The position numbers and the translations under genes were made by a program. From contig NZ_JBPDIH010000005.1 in assembly GCF_052030545.1 (NCBI RefSeq), forward strand, positions 1 through 64,000: 64,000 nt of DNA, read 5' to 3'. The stretch comes from CANMXU01 sp052030545 (GTDB taxonomy: Bacteria; Pseudomonadota; Gammaproteobacteria; Enterobacterales; Alteromonadaceae). Below, piece by piece: positions 60,736 to 64,000 of this stretch (positions are counted from its first letter, which is position 1; every line of letters begins with the position of its first letter). The notes below the pieces were generated by a model. It worked only from the letters and a program-made list of their open reading frames with translations. It was not told where the DNA came from and made no database searches.

Positions 60736-61575
60736 TTATCCTTGTGCTGGATTTGTACCAGATACTGCAATATCAATTTGATATTGCTCTAAAAGTTCTT
60801 TTTCATATTGCTTCTTAACAAGTTCATGCTTATCTTTTTGCCAATCTTCAATAACGATACTTTTAATACGGTCAAAGTCTTTAACTGCTTCCGCGTCACT
60901 CATAGAGATTTTGATAAAGTGCAAACCAAAACCCGATTCTACTGGACCAAACCATGTACCGTCTTTTGCTTTACCTAATTGCGCGAGGAACTCTTCACCA
61001 AATTGACGTCTAATATTTGATGCACTTGAATCTTCAACACTCGAAGGCAATAAAGTATTGTCACCTTCTGGTTGTTTACCTTGGGCAATGTTTTCTTCTT
61101 GCGCTGCAATAAGGGCATCAAGCTCGTTCTTATCTCTGTTTAAACTAAAATAAATTTGTTCAAAACTATAACGTGCTTCTTTGAGGTAATTTTTCGAGTT
61201 TTCGTCAAAGTATACTTTTAACTCTTCGTCTGAAGGGTTAACTAGCGATGACATATCTTCAAGCATAAACTCCATTTTTTGATGTAAACGACGGCGAATA
61301 ATTGAATCACCCTCATCTAAGCCCAATGCTAATGCTTGACGGGTATAAATTTCTTCCAAAACATAGCTATCAATCATACCGTTTATCTCTTCAGATGTTG
61401 GAGAACGGCGCCATACTTTGGTGAAATTTTGTTTTAGTTGCGCAACCCTACCTTCACTAACAGAGATAATATTTTCTTCTGATGTTTCAGGGTTTAAGAA
61501 ATCAAATGCAACAAAAAGCAATATTGCTAACAGCAAAAAATGTACTAATGGCTCTAATAAAAATTTTTTTAACAT
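60736..61575 (-). CDS. Membrane-anchored parvulin-type peptidyl-prolyl isomerase
   Basis: The 279-aa protein has an N-terminal helix (about 8-26), then a SurA/PpiD-like helical part ('VAQLKQNFTKVWRRSPTSEEINGMIDSYVLEEIYTRQALALGLDEGD') and a parvulin-like domain ('ARYSFEQIYFSL', 'FGEEFLAQLGKAKDGTWFGPVESGFGLHFIKI'). It would fold or assist envelope proteins in the periplasm. Its gene ends three to five bases before the HupE-like start, so the two proteins are probably made together; a specific chaperone for the HupE-like protein or for a substrate in the same pathway is possible. Confidence 0.87.
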   Translation of the reverse strand: MLKKFLLEPLVHFLLLAILLFVAFDFLNPETSEENIISVSEGRVAQLKQNFTKVWRRSPTSEEINGMIDSYVLEEIYTRQALALGLDEGDSIIRRRLHQKMEFMLEDMSSLVNPSDEELKVYFDENSKNYLKEARYSFEQIYFSLNRDKNELDALIAAQEENIAQGKQPEGDNTLLPSSVEDSSASNIRRQFGEEFLAQLGKAKDGTWFGPVESGFGLHFIKISMSDAEAVKDFDRIKSIVIEDWQKDKHELVKKQYEKELLEQYQIDIAVSGTNPAQG

Positions 61576-62198
61576 AACAGCTCTTTTTACCTCTAAAAGA
61601 TTGAAAAAGTTGAGAAACGACAGTCACTTTATCGATATGCAGTAGCCCTAACACTCAGCTAAACTTATCAACTACAAATACCTTACAAATGTTAACAGGA
61701 TGTTCTGTCGCATCCCAAGAAATTTATCATTAAATTGCATCAATTCATGTCAGAATTATTTCAAATATTCTTAGCTCATCTATTGCGATAAGCATTAAAA
61801 TTTTCATAATGACAACAGCAATTTAAGTGAAGTTAAAACAACTCGCCTAATTAGCTAAAACAAAGCAAGGCAGGCGTTAAGTTTTTGTACTTCATTCTTT
61901 GTTCTATCGACCTAAATTATACGACCATTCCCTCAGCCAATATCGTAATAATTGTGATGAGTTTAGCCATTAGTTGTAACCAAAGCTTTAACAAATAACG
62001 GTATTTAATCACTAAATTATTAAATATCCTGCTTGTTGTTACTGAGCACAACCAACCTAAACCACTGACACGAAAGAATAAAATAAAAACCTTGGAATTA
62101 CCAACATCCCCAAGCGATGTAAATGCAACAAATAACCAACAATTACTTAGTACATAATTTTACAGAGATGAAAATTAAAAATGCCGACGAAAACAAAT
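61576..62198. other. 623-base non-coding region
   Basis: I see no convincing gene, RNA or repeat on either strand. It should contain the promoter of the PPIase/HupE-like operon (minus) on its left side. It is A/T-rich throughout. Confidence 0.4.
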
Positions 62199-63431
62199 TT
62201 AGTAGTGCGATGAGTCTATTTCTAGCGAAAAATCTGCCTGCGCTAGCGCTTGGTTTATCGGCATATTGGGGTAATTGAGATCACGAAGTGCGTGTAAAAA
62301 TTTAAGCGTTTTAAAGGCATCAAACCACACTAACAATTGCTTATTAAACTGCTGTTCACTGTGGTGAATGTTTTTATTGATAAAAGTGTCAAAACCCACC
62401 GTTTTTAAAGCCGCGCAGATATCCGTTGGCAAATCATTAAACCAAGTTTCACTATTGTTTTTATGTTGATACAGCATAGTAAATTCAGACAAACATAACT
62501 TTAGCAATTGAAACAAATGCGGATGGTAGTAGCAGTAAGGTTTATTATCCTTGATTAACGCCATAATTTGACTCACGGCTGGGCCCGTACCAAACGGCAC
62601 TCGGTCTGATGTTCTGGCTTGAATGCTTAGCTGGCAGTCGTCAATAAAGGCAATATCCCCCAGTTTGGCCACTTTATTTAACAAATAAAAATCTTCACCG
62701 GCACTGCGTTTTGGGAAGCCACGTACCATTGCATAAGCACTCGCTGTGATCGCAATTGTGCTGCCGATGGTAAAAAATGCATAAGATGAACCTGCGTATT
62801 GCAAGCCTTTAACATAATAGCGAAGCCCAGTTTCGTATAGTCGGTTGGCCTGCTCTATGTCTTTGTCATCACTTACGTGGGTAAAATCATAACAGGCTGC
62901 TACGGCATTACGATTAACGTTACTTAACGTAGAAAAGTAATTATCAGGTAAACTGGCATCAGCATCTGTTGAGCAAATCCAGTCGCTGCAAATATTTCCC
63001 TTCGCTTTTAAAGCTAAGGCAAGGTCTGTTCCTATTTTTCGCGCCAGCCCTACCCCTTGCTTATCATTAATTGGTATTGTGAAACGATCAACCACCAATA
63101 TATGGGTGTTTTTATTCGCTGGCTTTAACAAATACAAGTTGTCTTGTTGCCAAATAGGCGCTGCTAACAGATGTATTTGCTCAAACAGTCGTTGTTGTTT
63201 ATTGATTGCAGCGTTTTGGCAGCTTTGAGGTTGATTAATCACCACTATCATCAATGAATTTTGACTGGCAAGCGCCGAGTCTAAGAAACTATCAATAAAT
63301 TCAACCGTTTCCTTATAGGCAGGAATAACTACAACATGGTCAATACCAATATGCTGAGGAAACGACGCGAGTGACGCCGTTTCTATTTCAGCATAATTAA
63401 GCAAATATTTATCAAGGTGTTTAGCGGTCAT
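62199..63431 (-). CDS. Glycosyltransferase family 2 protein
   Basis: The 410-aa protein has a GT-A fold with an early 'DHVVVIPAYKETVEFIDSFL' strand and the D-x-D-type site in 'SDWICSTDADASLPDNYF', then 'FPKRSAGEDFYLLNKVAKLG', a region with the usual E-D acidic pair of GT2 enzymes. No transmembrane anchor is obvious. The acceptor and sugar are unknown. It lies 14 bases after miaE on the same strand and is probably cotranscribed, although no functional relation is known. Confidence 0.85.
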   Translation of the reverse strand: MTAKHLDKYLLNYAEIETASLASFPQHIGIDHVVVIPAYKETVEFIDSFLDSALASQNSLMIVVINQPQSCQNAAINKQQRLFEQIHLLAAPIWQQDNLYLLKPANKNTHILVVDRFTIPINDKQGVGLARKIGTDLALALKAKGNICSDWICSTDADASLPDNYFSTLSNVNRNAVAACYDFTHVSDDKDIEQANRLYETGLRYYVKGLQYAGSSYAFFTIGSTIAITASAYAMVRGFPKRSAGEDFYLLNKVAKLGDIAFIDDCQLSIQARTSDRVPFGTGPAVSQIMALIKDNKPYCYYHPHLFQLLKLCLSEFTMLYQHKNNSETWFNDLPTDICAALKTVGFDTFINKNIHHSEQQFNKQLLVWFDAFKTLKFLHALRDLNYPNMPINQALAQADFSLEIDSSHY

Positions 63432-63445
63432 TAAAAAACCAGTGA

Positions 63446-64000
63446 TTAGTGCAAGGCAGCGCGAAATGGCAGTTTTTCACAAACTTTCGCTTCAAAATCT
63501 AACACTTCTTCAAGACGGTCCATCACCACTTTTTCGTCAAAATATTCAAGTGCTAGTTCTACAAATAAGTTTTTATGTTTTTCTTCTGATTTGGCGATAC
63601 TAACGTATAAGTCTTTGTCTTTGCCTTCTGGAAGTACCTGTGCAATTAAACTAAAACGCTCGTGACCACGCGCTTCAATAACGCCAGCGACAAGTAAACG
63701 ATCTAGAAAAAACACATCGGTGCCACGACGAAATAAGCTTCTTATTTCGTGAATATAGGCATCTTTACTGTCTTGCCCTAACATACCGCCACGAGCAGTT
63801 ATCAGTTTCAAGACTTGTTTAAAATGAATTAGCTCTTCAATAGCAAGATCAGCCATTGCTCGGACTAATGACTTTCTATCGGGATAATGTGACAACATTG
63901 AAATGGCCATGCCTGAGGCTTTCTTTTCGGCAGCGGCGTGATCTTGTAAAAAAGCGTCAAAGTCTTCAACAGCAATATGCGCCCATTCAATTGGCGTTTG
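63446..64000 (-). CDS. miaE: tRNA-(ms2io6A)-hydroxylase MiaE, 5' end outside window
   Basis: The open frame continues to the window edge; the visible part has 184 residues including the N-terminal segment that reads QTPIEWAHIAVEDFDAFLQDHAAAEKKA. Diiron ligands of the ferritin-like fold are present: E in HAAAEKKA, E and H in 'AIEELIHFKQ', and E-x2-H in 'KSEEKHKNLF'. The protein hydroxylates the isopentenyl group of ms2i6A37 in tRNA. The likely start lies beyond position 64000; the ATG at 63910 is an internal methionine. Confidence 0.9.
   Translation of the reverse strand, partial: QTPIEWAHIAVEDFDAFLQDHAAAEKKASGMAISMLSHYPDRKSLVRAMADLAIEELIHFKQVLKLITARGGMLGQDSKDAYIHEIRSLFRRGTDVFFLDRLLVAGVIEARGHERFSLIAQVLPEGKDKDLYVSIAKSEEKHKNLFVELALEYFDEKVVMDRLEEVLDFEAKVCEKLPFRAALH

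Noticed and set aside
1..64000. tRNA, rRNA, CRISPR array, prophage or complete transposon
   Set aside because: I looked for cloverleaf-like segments, regular direct repeats with spacers, and integrase/transposase genes and found none; only the MITE-like element and attC-like repeats are mobile-type DNA.

Overview
The window looks like chromosomal DNA of a low-GC marine gammaproteobacterium of the Alteromonadales, most likely the Colwelliaceae (Thalassotalea/Colwellia type). This is inferred from family content and style: TIGR01782-type TonB receptor, DUF2986, DUF3087, DUF3019, GlyGly-CTERM protease, DnrP, and the recC-recB-recD order. I could not run a database search. I see no rRNA, tRNA, CRISPR, prophage or complete insertion sequence.

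Layout. Positions 1-3170 hold small + strand genes separated by degenerate attC-like repeats; this looks like an eroded integron cassette array without a visible integrase. Positions 3200-14700 are housekeeping or accessory genes: PilZ, HrpA, a CBS protein, CreA, a crotonase, a large TonB receptor and small DUF proteins. Positions 14793-23944 encode RecBCD. A 318-bp MITE-like element (24110-24427) follows and ends on the stop codon of a DUF4870 gene. Next come a TgpA/DUF58/MoxR operon (24836-28870), a GCS2 ligase plus AstE-like deacylase pair (29133-31690) and an Ig-domain lipoprotein.

From 34141 to about 59400 the window is dominated by denitrification, in several blocks: dnrP-norD (minus), norCB (minus), norQ-norE-norF (minus), nirS with a NapC/NirT-ethylbenzene-dehydrogenase-like fusion cytochrome (minus), and a membrane hemerythrin divergent from nirS. 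Between them are a MipA/DUF3019/two-component operon, a 1679-aa subtilisin-like protease, a CPA2 antiporter, a cupredoxin, a monooxygenase-fold protein and two GNAT acetyltransferases. NirS would reduce nitrite to NO in the periplasm and NorCB would reduce NO to N2O; NorQ, NorD, NorE and NorF assemble or support NorCB. Heme d1 biosynthesis, nosZ and the FNR/DNR regulator are not in the window.

FNR/DNR-type palindromes (TTGAT-N4-ATCAA or close variants) lie upstream of norC, norD, norQ, nirS and, notably, the GCS2/AstE pair. In norC and norD the box is placed so that a -10-like hexamer sits at the distance expected for a box at -41.5. This suggests one anaerobic/NO regulon that includes the uncharacterised ligase-deacylase pair.

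A second recurring pattern is short tandem duplication at gene ends. At least six loci have 7- to 16-bp tandem repeats that include a stop codon, sometimes in frame so that stops are repeated (norE, the DUF5062-like gene, the 36538 ORF). One similar duplication covers the tgpA start codon. The right end of the window holds a HupE-like protein with a PPIase, a glycosyltransferase and the 3' part of miaE, which runs off the window edge.
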